From Ferrovibrio sp964218355 (lineage in GTDB: Bacteria > Pseudomonadota > Alphaproteobacteria > Ferrovibrionales > Ferrovibrionaceae), in the NCBI RefSeq assembly GCF_964218355.1, contig NZ_CAXPMC010000019.1, forward strand, positions 186,001 through 250,000: a stretch of 64,000 nucleotides of DNA, written 5' to 3'. The notes beneath the pieces were generated by a model. The model ran no database searches. It worked only from the letters and a program-made list of their open reading frames with translations, and was not told the DNA's origin. Made by a program: the position numbers and the translations under genes. Shown here in pieces: positions 8,445 to 17,120 of this stretch (positions are counted from its first letter, which is position 1; every line of letters starts with the position of its first letter).

Positions 8445-9056
8445 CTAACGACCGGCGGCCTCCCGGATGGCCCGCTCGACCTCGTCCAGCCGGTCCTTGC
8501 CGAAGAAGATCTGGTCGCCGACGAAGAAGGTGGGGGCACCGAAACTGCCGCGTTCCACCGAAGCAGCCGTGTTGTCGGCCAGGCGCTGCTTCACCTCCGG
8601 GCTCTGTGCCAGCGCGAACAGTCGCTGTGCATCGAGGCCGGATTCCGCCAGCGCGGCGCCGATCACCGCCGGGTCGTCCATCTTCCTGGGGTCTTCCCAC
8701 ATGAAGCGCATCATGGCCTCCACATAGGGTATCAGGACACCCTCCATCCCGGCGGCCACGGCGCCGCGCATCAGCATCAGGGTGTTGACCGGGAAATGCG
8801 GGTTGAACCGGTACGTCGTGATGCCGTGGCGGCGGATGAAGCGGTCGGTCTCGACCTGCATGTAATCCAGCTTGTTGCGGATGCCGGCATAGGCCTCGAT
8901 GGGCGAACGGTTGCCCGTCAGCTTGAAGATGCCGCCCAGCAGCACCGGCACATAGGTGAAGCGGGCGCCGGTGCGCTGCTCGATGGCCGGGATAACCTTG
9001 TGGCAGAGATAGACATTCGGGCTGCCGAAGTCGAAATGGAATTCCACGGCGGTCAT
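8445..9056 (-). CDS. 2-hydroxychromene-2-carboxylate isomerase family protein
   Basis: A 203-residue DsbA/kappa-GST-like protein of the HCCA isomerase family. It begins MTAVEFHFDFGSPNVYL, where the Ser in the FGSPN loop is the position that binds glutathione in characterised members, and ends with the thioredoxin-fold segment GSFGAPTFFVGDQIFFGKDRLDEV, with the cis-Pro in GAPTFF. Characterised enzymes isomerise a chromene carboxylate in naphthalene breakdown, but most family members have unknown substrates and there are no aromatic-degradation genes here. It starts 4 bp after the stop of the SDR gene at 9061, so the two are almost certainly co-transcribed. Confidence 0.87.
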   Translation of the reverse strand: MTAVEFHFDFGSPNVYLCHKVIPAIEQRTGARFTYVPVLLGGIFKLTGNRSPIEAYAGIRNKLDYMQVETDRFIRRHGITTYRFNPHFPVNTLMLMRGAVAAGMEGVLIPYVEAMMRFMWEDPRKMDDPAVIGAALAESGLDAQRLFALAQSPEVKQRLADNTAASVERGSFGAPTFFVGDQIFFGKDRLDEVERAIREAAGR

Positions 9057-9060
9057 GGCG

Positions 9061-9807
9061 TCACCATTTCTCGCCATAGGGGCGCAGGTCGAGTTCGAAG
9101 GTCCAGGCATCGCGCGGCTGGTGATGCAGCATCCAGTAGGTTTCCGCAATCGAGGCCGGGTTCATCAGCTGGTCCGGCTGCAGGGCGGCCAGGGCAGCCT
9201 CGCCGCCGCGGGCCGCGATGCGTTCGCGCACGAAGGCGGTGTCGACGCCGGCATCGATGACCAGGTGGGCGACATGGATATTCTGCGGACCCAGCTCGCG
9301 GGCCATCGACTGGGCCAGGGCGCGCAGACCGGCCTTGGCGGCGGCGAAGGCGGCAAAGCCGCTGCCGCCGCGCATGGAGGCGGTGGCACCGGTGAACAGG
9401 ATGGTACCGCGCCGGCGGGGCAGCATGTGGCGCGCCGCCTCGCGCCCGGTCAGGAAGCCGGCATGGCAGGCCATCTCCCAGACCTTGCGGAACACCCGTT
9501 CGGTGGTCTCGAGGATCGGGAAGCTGACATTGCCGCCGACATTGAAGACGCAGACTTCCAGCGGCCCGGCCGCCTCGGCCGCGGCAAGGAAGGCGGTCAC
9601 GTCCTCCTCCCGCCGGGCATCCAGTGCCATGGCGGTGCAGCGACCGCCCGCGGCCTCGATCTCGGCCTTCAGGGGGGCCAGCTTGTCGCCGTTGCGCCGC
9701 CCGGCAAAGACGGGATAGCCGCCGGCGGCAAACCGCCGCGCGATGGCGGCGCCGATATAGTCGCCGGCGCCGATCACGGCGACGGTGCCCAGCCTGTTTT
9801 CGGCCAT
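9061..9807 (-). CDS. SDR-family oxidoreductase-like protein, Tyr replaced
   Basis: A 248-residue Rossmann-fold protein of the short-chain dehydrogenase family: dinucleotide loop VIGAGDYIGAAIARRFA, then FNVGGNVSF (the NNAG-like position), then LFTGATASMRGG. In the usual active-site motif YxxxK it reads FAAAK, so the catalytic Tyr is Phe while the Lys remains. The following LAQSMARELGPQNIHVAHLVID is typical of a subfamily in which this change recurs, as far as I recall. Activity as a normal reductase is doubtful. It lies directly upstream of the HCCA isomerase gene, as if in one operon. Confidence 0.8.
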   Translation of the reverse strand: MAENRLGTVAVIGAGDYIGAAIARRFAAGGYPVFAGRRNGDKLAPLKAEIEAAGGRCTAMALDARREEDVTAFLAAAEAAGPLEVCVFNVGGNVSFPILETTERVFRKVWEMACHAGFLTGREAARHMLPRRRGTILFTGATASMRGGSGFAAFAAAKAGLRALAQSMARELGPQNIHVAHLVIDAGVDTAFVRERIAARGGEAALAALQPDQLMNPASIAETYWMLHHQPRDAWTFELDLRPYGEKW

Positions 9808-9851
9808 CCTGTCCTCCCTGTCGCCGCCCCGGTCAGGCGTGGCGGCCGTGT

Positions 9852-10574
9852 CTATTCCTCGCCGCCCATCGCCTGCTGCAGGGTCTCCGCATCGTAGTTC
9901 GGCCCGATCGACATGGCGCAGATGCGGGAAATGTGAACCAGCGGCAGGCCGGATTCCTTCGCCCAGGCATTGACCTGCAGCTGGATCTTCTGCCGGTCGC
10001 GCTTCGAGGTCGGGGTCTCGGCGACATCCACGCCCGCATCGCGCAGGCACAGCACCAGGTCGCGCGAGGCTATCCAGCTGTCGCGGCCGAGGAAACGCAG
10101 CAGATACTGCCCGGTATTGCCGCCGAGGCGGCTGCCGCGTTTCGCCATCAGGTCCAGCAGGCCGAGCTGGTCGTCGGCCGGCCATGCCGCGAGGAATTTC
10201 CCGAAGCTGCCATGCTCGGCGGCGATGTCGGCAACGAACTGGGCATTGTCGCGCACGCTGCGGATTTTCTGCGGGTTGCGCACGATGCGCTTGTCGGTGG
10301 CGAGCTTCTCCCAGAACTCGTCCGGCTTGTGCAGCAGCTTGCGCGGCTCGAAGCCGAGAAAGGCCGCCTCGAAACCGTCCCACTTGTTATCGATCACGCT
10401 CCACACGAATCCGGCGGAAAAGACACGTCTGGCCATCTCGGCCAGCACGCGGTCGTCCTTCAGCTTCGCCAGCTTCCTGTTGTCCAGCGGCGGCGGCAGC
10501 AGTTTCTTCAGTGCTGCCGGGCCGCCCTTGCGCTTTTCGGCGCGGGCGCGGATGGTCTTGAAAGATGTGGGCAT
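9852..10574 (-). CDS. Divergent DNA-3-methyladenine glycosylase I-like protein
   Basis: A 240-residue protein resembling the Tag (methyladenine glycosylase) family, with the central block VFSAGFVWSVIDNKWDGFEAAFLGFEP and later IRSVRDNAQFVADIAAEHGSFGKFLAAW. E. coli Tag excises 3-methyladenine and binds zinc through Cys and His residues at both ends of the chain. Here the N-terminal Cys/His pair is missing, as MPTSFKTIRARAEKRKGG contains neither, so the zinc site is probably lost and specificity may differ. It is on the same strand as its neighbours, 17 bp from the methyltransferase stop codon boundary and 44 bp from the SDR start. Confidence 0.72.
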   Translation of the reverse strand: MPTSFKTIRARAEKRKGGPAALKKLLPPPLDNRKLAKLKDDRVLAEMARRVFSAGFVWSVIDNKWDGFEAAFLGFEPRKLLHKPDEFWEKLATDKRIVRNPQKIRSVRDNAQFVADIAAEHGSFGKFLAAWPADDQLGLLDLMAKRGSRLGGNTGQYLLRFLGRDSWIASRDLVLCLRDAGVDVAETPTSKRDRQKIQLQVNAWAKESGLPLVHISRICAMSIGPNYDAETLQQAMGGEE

Positions 10575-10591
10575 CGGCAGGCCGGCTCCGG

Positions 10592-11488
10592 TCACGCTGT
10601 GGCTTTGTGGAAACGCCATGCCCGTCCGGGCAGGGCCTGGCCGGCCTCGGTGCGGATCGGGCCGTCGACATGGTCGGCGGCGGCCAGCAATCCGTCTGCG
10701 CAGCCGAGCAGATAGGCATGGCTGTGCTGGTAGCGCCCCGACGGCATCAGCCGGAAACCGTCGTCGCAGATTTCCACCGTCAGCAGGAAATCGCCGCCCG
10801 GCTTCAGCACCGCATGGGCCAGGCGGAACAGTTCGGCGGCTTCGCCGACATAGACCAGCGTGTCGGCGGCAACCACTGCGTCGCAGCTCTGCGGCGGCAG
10901 GCGGCGCAGCACTGCATGCACATCGCCGCACCACAGGTGATCGTAAATGCCGCGCTGGCTGGCCTGCTGCAGCATCGCGGTGGAGATGTCGGCGCCTTCC
11001 AGCCGTTTCGCATAGGCGCGGAGGGGCATGCCGCTCAGGCCGGTGCCGCAGCCGAGATCGATGATCTGGCGCGACGCATCGGCCTTCCAGCCGGCACGGA
11101 CGACAAGTTCCGACAGCATGCGGGGGCCCTGGTACTGCAGGCCTGCGATATGCGTGTCGAAATGGCCGGCATAGCTGTTGAACAGGAAGGCAATGTAATC
11201 CGCCGGCGCATGCTGCGACGTCGCGCCGGTCATCGCGTTCAGGAGATGGGCGACGATGCCGCAGTCGGGCCGGCTGGTGCGCGCGCGCCGCAGGCTGGAA
11301 ATCGCATCGTCCATGCGTTTCTGGTTGATCTGGCTGAAGGCAAGGCCGACCCACGAGATCGACCGGCTGTCATCCCCGGCGACCGCCCGCGCAAAGCAGG
11401 CCTCGGCATCGGCATGGCGGCCGGCGGTATCGGCTTCTATGCCGCGGCGTTCCCACTCGGCGGCATCAACGGACGGGTCCTGCTGCAT
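10592..11488 (-). CDS. TPR-containing SAM-dependent methyltransferase (copy 2)
   Basis: Paralogue of the gene at 7472-8368, again 298 residues from the ATG at 11488 (an upstream ATG at 11524 is possible). It has N-terminal TPR-like helices (ERRGIEADTAGRHADAEACF and DDAISSLRRA), then SAM motif I IIDLGCGTGLSG, the acidic LEGADISTAM, and DAVVAADTLVYVGEA. The two copies share segments such as FNSYAGHFD / FNTYAAGFD. Target and role are unknown. It is the first gene of a leftward group of five, all on the minus strand. Confidence 0.8.
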   Translation of the reverse strand: MQQDPSVDAAEWERRGIEADTAGRHADAEACFARAVAGDDSRSISWVGLAFSQINQKRMDDAISSLRRARTSRPDCGIVAHLLNAMTGATSQHAPADYIAFLFNSYAGHFDTHIAGLQYQGPRMLSELVVRAGWKADASRQIIDLGCGTGLSGMPLRAYAKRLEGADISTAMLQQASQRGIYDHLWCGDVHAVLRRLPPQSCDAVVAADTLVYVGEAAELFRLAHAVLKPGGDFLLTVEICDDGFRLMPSGRYQHSHAYLLGCADGLLAAADHVDGPIRTEAGQALPGRAWRFHKATA

Positions 11489-11539
11489 GCGGGAATCATA
11501 GCGGCAGGATGGCTGCGGCAGCAACGGAAGAGTTGCCGC

Positions 11540-13060
11540 CTACTGGCCCCGGCCGGCCCGGCTGGCATGGCGTTCGGCTTCCTCGGCCGCACGGATCAGC
11601 GCCTTCGCCTTGTTCACGCACTCGATATGCTCGGATTCCGGATCGCTGTCGGCGACGATGCCGGCGCCGGCCTGCACATACATCATGCCGTCCTTGACCA
11701 GCGCGGTGCGCAGCGTGATGCAGGTATCCATGCTGCCATTGGCCGAGAAGTAGCCGACCGACCCGGCATAGAAGCTGCGGCGCACCGGCTCCAGTTCGTC
11801 GATGATCTCCATCGCCCGCACCTTGGGCGCGCCAGACACAGTGCCGGCAGGGAAGCCGGCGCAGAGCGCATCCAGCGCGTCGAGTTCCGGCCGGATCTTT
11901 CCCTCCACGTTGGACACGATATGCATCACGTGGCTGTAACGCTCGATCAGGTTGCGCTCGGTCACCTTCACGGTGCCGATCTGCGCCACGCGGCCGACAT
12001 CGTTGCGTCCCAGATCCAGCAGCATTAGATGCTCGGCCAGTTCCTTCGGATCGCTCAGCAGGTCCTGCGCCAGTGCCTCGTCCTCGGACGGGGTGGCGCC
12101 GCGCCGCCGGGTGCCGGCGATCGGCCGCACGGTCACCGTGCCGTCGCGCAGCCGCACGAGGATTTCCGGGCTGGAGCCGATCAGGCACGGGCCACCCATG
12201 TTCAGAAAGAACAGGAAGGGCGACGGGTTGGTGCGGCGCAGCGCGCGGTACAGCGCAAACGGCGGCAGCCGGAAGGGCAGGCTGAACCGCTGGCCGACCA
12301 CCACCTGGAAGATGTCGCCGGCGGCGATGTAGTCCTTGGCCTTCCGCACCATGTCCATGTACTCGTCCGGCGTCATGTTGGACACCGGTTCGGGCAGGGC
12401 ATCGAGATCGGCGATCTGGTCGCGCACGGCACCCAGCGGGCGGTCGAGATCGGAAACGATGTCGGCCAGCCGCTCGCTGGCCATGGCATAGGCGGCGCGG
12501 GCATCCATGCCGGCCTTCGGCCGCACCGGCGTGACCACGGTGATCATGTCGAGCACGGAATCGAAGATCGCCATCACGGTCGGCCGCATGAACAGGCCAT
12601 CGGGCAAGCCGAGTTCGTCGGGATTGGTGTCGGGCACCTTCGGCTCGATCAGCCGCACCATGTCGTAGCCCATGAAGCCGACCAGGCCGGCCGCCATCGG
12701 CGGCAGGTTGTTCGGCAGGTCGATATGGTTCTCGTCCAGCAGCCGGCGCAGCGATTCCAGGGTGGGCTCGCTGCAGGGCTCGAAACTGTCCGGATCGAAA
12801 CGGGCGCTGCGGTTGATCTCGGCCCGGCTGCCGCGGCAGCGCCACAGCAGGTCGGGTTTCAGGCCGATGATCGAATAGCGGCCGCGCACGGCGCCGCCCT
12901 CGACCGACTCCAGCAGGCAGGACCACGGCCGGCTGTCGGCCAGCTTGAGGAAGGCCGAGACCGGCGTTTCCAGGTCGGCGACCAGCTGGGTGGACAGCAC
13001 CTGCGCTTCGCCCGCCATGTAGCGCTGGGCGAAGGTCGCGTAGTCGGGCGTGACTTTCAT
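11540..13060 (-). CDS. trpE: Anthranilate synthase component I
   Basis: Large subunit of anthranilate synthase (506 residues), converting chorismate to anthranilate at the entry of tryptophan synthesis with the amidotransferase TrpG, which is not in the window. The N-terminal domain carries the Trp-binding LLESVEG motif. The C-terminal chorismate-binding domain has SPEILVRLRDGTVTVRPIAGTRRRG, LLDLGRNDVGRVA and AGTVSGAPKVRAMEIIDELEP. It follows the ppiD-like gene by 27 bp on the same strand, an arrangement common in alphaproteobacteria. No trp leader peptide or attenuator is visible, as expected for an internal gene. Confidence 0.95.
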   Translation of the reverse strand: MKVTPDYATFAQRYMAGEAQVLSTQLVADLETPVSAFLKLADSRPWSCLLESVEGGAVRGRYSIIGLKPDLLWRCRGSRAEINRSARFDPDSFEPCSEPTLESLRRLLDENHIDLPNNLPPMAAGLVGFMGYDMVRLIEPKVPDTNPDELGLPDGLFMRPTVMAIFDSVLDMITVVTPVRPKAGMDARAAYAMASERLADIVSDLDRPLGAVRDQIADLDALPEPVSNMTPDEYMDMVRKAKDYIAAGDIFQVVVGQRFSLPFRLPPFALYRALRRTNPSPFLFFLNMGGPCLIGSSPEILVRLRDGTVTVRPIAGTRRRGATPSEDEALAQDLLSDPKELAEHLMLLDLGRNDVGRVAQIGTVKVTERNLIERYSHVMHIVSNVEGKIRPELDALDALCAGFPAGTVSGAPKVRAMEIIDELEPVRRSFYAGSVGYFSANGSMDTCITLRTALVKDGMMYVQAGAGIVADSDPESEHIECVNKAKALIRAAEEAERHASRAGRGQ

Positions 13061-13087
13061 CGGGCGGGGATCATCGATATGCGGAGG

Positions 13088-14995
13088 TCACAGTCCGGTG
13101 GCGCGGGCGCGGGCGGCGGCGTCGGTCTTGACCCCGAATTCCGCCTGCAGCACGCGGCGATACTGCTGCACCAGATCCTGGGCCATGCCGCCGGCCAGCT
13201 GCTGGCCGGTGGCCTCGCTCTGCCTGGCGACGGCCGCCGGATCGGCCGGTTCGATGGCCGACAGCCGCGCGACGATGGCACTGCCGGGCGGTGCATTGGC
13301 GGCCGGTCCGGTGACGATCTCGCCGGCTGCCCTGGCGGCGAACAGGGACGAGACGACGGTTGGCGAGAGGTTGCGCTCGGCCGGCTGGCCGCTGCGCAGC
13401 AGCGGCGCGCTCAGCCGCACGCTGGCGCCGATGGCGGCCGCTTCCCTGGCCAGGTCGCCGCCCTTGCGCACGGCTTCGGCGATGGCACGGGCGCGGTCAT
13501 CCGCAGCCGTGGCGCGGGCGCGGGTCTGCAGCGCCGCGATCACGTCGGCCTTCACCTCGGCCAGCGGCCGCACCGCCGACGGCATGACCGCGGTGGCCTT
13601 GAGGATGGCGATGCCGCCATCCGGCAGGTCGACGATCACCGGCTCGCCGGCTTCCGGCATGTCGAAAGCCTGGGCAAGGAAGTCGCGGCTCTGCGGCAGG
13701 CCGGCCGCCGGCTTGCCGTCCCTGTCCAGCCCGCCGGCATCGAGGCCGGCGGCGGTCTGCAGGCTGGCCGCCTGTGCCTTCGCGATCTCGTCCAGGCTGG
13801 CGCCGCCGGCGATCTGGTCGTCGATTTTCGCCCGCAGGGCCACCATGCCGTCGAGCGCCTTGCGCAGGGCGATCTGCTGGCGCAGTTCGGCCCGGGCCTC
13901 GTCGAAGCTCTTGGTGCTGCCCGGCTCGACCGCGGTGACGCGCACCAGATGCCAGCCGAACGGCGAGGTGACCGGCTGGCCGACGGTGTTCGGCGCCTGG
14001 GCAAAGACCGCATTGGCAATGGCGGCGGGCAGGTCGTTCCGGGTCAGCAGCCCGAGCTGCACATCGGCCGGCTTCAGCTTCTGGGTGCGGGCCGCCATGG
14101 CGATGAAATCCTCGCCCTTCTGCACCGCCTCGTAGGCAGCCTTGGCCTCGGCCTCGGTGGCGAACACCACCTGCTCGACTGCGCGCTTCTCCGGCGTCAC
14201 ATAGGCCTGCTTGCTGGCTTCGTATTCCTCGTGCAGTTCGGCATCGCTGACCTGCATCTGCGCGGCGCGGGCGGCCGGGGTGACGGCGAACCAGGCGATG
14301 TCGCGGCGCTCGGGCGCGGTGAAGGCGGCCGGATTGGCCTTGTAATATTCCTCGACCTTGTCATCGGCCGGCACCGGCGGGTCCGGCAGCTTCGTCGCAT
14401 CGACCAGCACATATTCCGCCAGCCGGCGTTCCAGCCGGTAGCCGAGGATGGTGTTGGTCATCAGCGCGGGCGCCGTGGCGATGGTGCCGAACAGGCTGCC
14501 GAGCAGGCGGGTGCGGGCCAGCTCGCCGCGCAGCACGGCAATCAGCATGCCTTCGGAATAGCCCTCGTTGCGCAGGTAATTCTCGAAGGCGAAGCGGTCG
14601 AACTGGCCGGTCGGGCCCCTGAAGGAGGGCGCATTCATGATCGCCTCGCGCACGTCATCCTCACCGATGGCGATATGCAGGTCCTTTGCGGCCTGACCGT
14701 ACAGGCGGTCTTCCACCAGGCGGTTCAGCACGCTCTCGTCGAGGCCGAGCTGGAGGGCCTGGTCGGAGGAGAAGCTGCCGCCGAAGCGGCGCTGCAGGCC
14801 GGCCAGCTCGCGGCGCCAGGCATCGGCGAACTCGGTCTGGGTGATCGCCTCGTTGCCGACCTTGGCGACATCGCCGCCGGCGCCAAAGCCGGACACGTAA
14901 TCCGCGATGCCCCAGACGCCGAAGCTCAGGATGAGGAGGACCATCAGACCCTTGGCAATCCAGGAAGCGGCGCCGGAACGCATCTGCTGCAGCAT
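13088..14995 (-). CDS. ppiD: PpiD/SurA-type periplasmic folding factor
   Basis: A 635-residue membrane-anchored peptidyl-prolyl isomerase-like chaperone. The short cytoplasmic start MLQQMRSGAASWIAKGL leads into one membrane helix (VLLILSFGVWGIADYV), then a SurA_N-like region (about 40-190), a parvulin-like rotamase region around 240-380 (RAVEQVVFATEAEAKAAYEAVQKG...SPFGWHLVRV), and a long helical tail. It assists folding of exported proteins at the outer face of the inner membrane. An in-frame ATG 30 bp upstream exists. It diverges from tpiA and probably heads a transcript with trpE. Confidence 0.88.
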   Translation of the reverse strand: MLQQMRSGAASWIAKGLMVLLILSFGVWGIADYVSGFGAGGDVAKVGNEAITQTEFADAWRRELAGLQRRFGGSFSSDQALQLGLDESVLNRLVEDRLYGQAAKDLHIAIGEDDVREAIMNAPSFRGPTGQFDRFAFENYLRNEGYSEGMLIAVLRGELARTRLLGSLFGTIATAPALMTNTILGYRLERRLAEYVLVDATKLPDPPVPADDKVEEYYKANPAAFTAPERRDIAWFAVTPAARAAQMQVSDAELHEEYEASKQAYVTPEKRAVEQVVFATEAEAKAAYEAVQKGEDFIAMAARTQKLKPADVQLGLLTRNDLPAAIANAVFAQAPNTVGQPVTSPFGWHLVRVTAVEPGSTKSFDEARAELRQQIALRKALDGMVALRAKIDDQIAGGASLDEIAKAQAASLQTAAGLDAGGLDRDGKPAAGLPQSRDFLAQAFDMPEAGEPVIVDLPDGGIAILKATAVMPSAVRPLAEVKADVIAALQTRARATAADDRARAIAEAVRKGGDLAREAAAIGASVRLSAPLLRSGQPAERNLSPTVVSSLFAARAAGEIVTGPAANAPPGSAIVARLSAIEPADPAAVARQSEATGQQLAGGMAQDLVQQYRRVLQAEFGVKTDAAARARATGL

Positions 14996-15189
14996 GAAAC
15001 ACCCGAAAAAAGTGAAGCGGAACAAGGTTTCCCGGCCCGGGCAGGGCGCCCGGCGGAATGGCCGGGCATACTAAAGGCGGGGGGCGGGGGCGGCAAGGCA
15101 CCCGGCGGCCGCGGCGCGGGGGTGCCGGCTTTGCCTTTCGTGGCGGAAATTGCTAGAGAGACGCGGATTTCGTGCAAGGAGACAGCAGC

Positions 15190-15945
15190 ATGGCCGCGCG
15201 CCGCCCCCTGATCGTCGGCAACTGGAAAATGAACGGCCTGGCCGCCAGCCTGGCCGAGGCGACCGCCCTGGCCGACCGGGCCCGGGCGCAGGCGCCGGCC
15301 GCCGAACTGGGGCTGTGCCCGCCGGCCACCCTGGTTGCCGCCATGGCCGCCGCCCTGAAGGGGACGGCCGTCGGCGTGGGCGGGCAGGACTGCCATGCGA
15401 AGGCCGCCGGCGCCCATACCGGCGACATCGCCGCCGAGATGCTGAAGGATGCCGGCGCGACCTATGTGATCACCGGCCATTCCGAACGCCGCGCCGACCA
15501 TGGCGAGGGCAGCGAGACGGTGCGCGCCAAGGCCGCCGCCGCCCACCGTGCCGGGCTGGTCGCCATCGTCTGCGTCGGCGAGACCCTGGCGGAACGCGAT
15601 GCCGGCGAGACCCTGAAGATCGTCACCGCGCAGATCCGCGGCTCGCTGCCCGACGGTGCCACCGCCGCCAATACCGTGGTCGCCTACGAGCCGGTCTGGG
15701 CGATCGGCACCGGCCGCACGCCGACCACCGCGCAGGTGGCCGAGGTGCATGCCGAAATCCGCCGCGACCTGCTGGCCCGCTTCGACGACGGCGCCGGCTT
15801 CCGCATCCTCTATGGCGGCTCGGTCAAGCCGGACAATGCCGCCGAACTGATGGCGGTGCCCGATGTCGATGGCGCCCTAGTCGGCGGCGCCAGCCTGAAG
15901 GCGGCCGATTTCTGGCCCATCGTCCAGGCCAAGGGCCTGCAGTAA
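15190..15945 (+). CDS. tpiA: Triosephosphate isomerase
   Basis: Interconverts dihydroxyacetone phosphate and glyceraldehyde 3-phosphate in glycolysis. The 251-residue protein has the N-terminal catalytic NWKMNG (Asn11, Lys13), the catalytic His in YVITGHSERR, the catalytic Glu in VAYEPVWAIGTG, and the phosphate loop LYGGSVKPDN. The ATG at 15190 follows an AAGGAGA ribosome site; an upstream in-frame ATG at 15172 is less likely. In many alphaproteobacteria secG follows directly. Here the next gene is a radical SAM gene 9 bp away and secG is 8 kb distant. Confidence 0.96.
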   Translation: MAARRPLIVGNWKMNGLAASLAEATALADRARAQAPAAELGLCPPATLVAAMAAALKGTAVGVGGQDCHAKAAGAHTGDIAAEMLKDAGATYVITGHSERRADHGEGSETVRAKAAAAHRAGLVAIVCVGETLAERDAGETLKIVTAQIRGSLPDGATAANTVVAYEPVWAIGTGRTPTTAQVAEVHAEIRRDLLARFDDGAGFRILYGGSVKPDNAAELMAVPDVDGALVGGASLKAADFWPIVQAKGLQ

Positions 15946-15954
15946 CGCCGGGCC

Positions 15955-17001
15955 ATGGGCGCCGAGGAGCGGGACCGGGACGGGCATATCGCGGCACTGA
16001 AACAGGTGGCCGCGCAGTTTGCCGTCGCGGTGACGCCCCATCTGCAGGCGCAGATCGACCCGGCCGACCCGGCCGATCCCATCGCGCGCCAGTTCCTGCC
16101 CGATGCCGCCGAACTGGTGACGCATCCGCACGAAGCGGCCGACCCGATCGGCGACGAGGCCCACAGCCCGCTGCCCGGCATCGTGCACCGCTATCCCGAC
16201 CGGCTGCTGCTCAAGCTGGTCAATGTCTGCCCCGTCTACTGCCGCTTCTGCTTCCGCCGCGAGACGGTCGGACCCGGCAGCCGCGGCCTGACCGCCGGCC
16301 AGCTCGATGCCGCCATCGCCTATATCGCGGATCACCCGGAGGTCTGGGAGGTGATCCTCACCGGCGGCGATCCGCTGATCGTCTCGCCGCGCCGGCTGAA
16401 ATCCGTGCTGCAGCGGCTGGCGGCGATCCCGCATCTGGGCGTGATCCGCCTGCACAGCCGGGTGCCGGTGGTCGATCCGGAGCGTGTCTCGCCTGCCCTG
16501 ATCGACGCCCTGAAGAGCGGCCGGGGAGCGGAAGGGCGGGACAAAGCCGTGTGGCTGCTGCTGCATGCCAACCACGAACGCGAATTCGTCGCCCCCGCCC
16601 GTGAGGCCATCGCCCGCCTGGTCGATGCCGGCATCCCGGTGCTCGGCCAGTCGGTGCTGCTGGCCGGCGTCAACGACACGCCCGAGGCGCTGGCCGGCCT
16701 GTTCCGGGCCATGGTGCGGAACCGGGTGAAGCCGCATTACCTGCATCACGGCGACCTGGCCCGCGGCACCGCGCATTTCCGCGTCAGCCTCGGCCGCGGC
16801 CAGGCGCTGATGCGCAGCCTGCGCGGCCGCCATTCCGGCCTGATGCAGCCGACCTACATCCTCGACATCCCCGGCGGCCACGGGAAGGTGCCGGTCGGCC
16901 CGCTCTATGCGGCGCCGCGGGCGGACGGCCAGGGCTGGGAGGTCACCGACCCCTGGGGCTGCACGCACCTGTATGCAGATCCCGCTGCCGACCGGTCGTG
17001 A
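15955..17001 (+). CDS. Lysine 2,3-aminomutase-like radical SAM protein
   Basis: A 348-residue radical SAM enzyme of the KamA/EpmB class. The iron-sulfur cluster motif is CPVYCRFC (Cys92, Cys96, Cys99), followed by EVILTGGDPL (SAM binding) and LKSVLQRLAAIPHLGVIRLHSRVPV, which is typical of lysine 2,3-aminomutases. The length fits EpmB, which makes beta-lysine to modify elongation factor P, rather than the longer KamA. No efp or epmA gene lies nearby, so the function is open. It begins 9 bp after tpiA and is probably co-transcribed. Its stop codon lies inside the decamer repeat array. Confidence 0.82.
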   Translation: MGAEERDRDGHIAALKQVAAQFAVAVTPHLQAQIDPADPADPIARQFLPDAAELVTHPHEAADPIGDEAHSPLPGIVHRYPDRLLLKLVNVCPVYCRFCFRRETVGPGSRGLTAGQLDAAIAYIADHPEVWEVILTGGDPLIVSPRRLKSVLQRLAAIPHLGVIRLHSRVPVVDPERVSPALIDALKSGRGAEGRDKAVWLLLHANHEREFVAPAREAIARLVDAGIPVLGQSVLLAGVNDTPEALAGLFRAMVRNRVKPHYLHHGDLARGTAHFRVSLGRGQALMRSLRGRHSGLMQPTYILDIPGGHGKVPVGPLYAAPRADGQGWEVTDPWGCTHLYADPAADRS

Positions 17002-17120
17002 CCGTTTCTGACCGTTGCGGACCGCTGGTGACCGCTGCTGACCGCTGCGGCCCACTGGTGACCGTTGGTGACCGTTTCTGACCGCTGGAGACCGTTTCTG
17101 ACCGCCAGTGACCGCTGGCG
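16991..17120. repeat. Thirteen tandem 10-bp repeats
   Basis: Thirteen consecutive decamers in exact 10-bp phase with consensus ACCGYTKSTG; twelve of thirteen begin ACCG (the exception is at 17051, CCCACTGGTG). The array overlaps the last codons of the aminomutase-like gene and ends about 200 bp before the CRISPR array. One repeat per helical turn could present binding sites on a single DNA face. I know of no named family for it. Confidence 0.9.

Noticed and set aside
12029..15211. A very long plus-strand open frame (about 1060 codons) opposite trpE and ppiD
   Set aside because: Shadow frame of two well-supported genes in GC-rich DNA. Its composition (His, Gly, Arg, Gln) is typical of antisense frames. 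The same applies to long frames opposite trkA/dat and gyrA.
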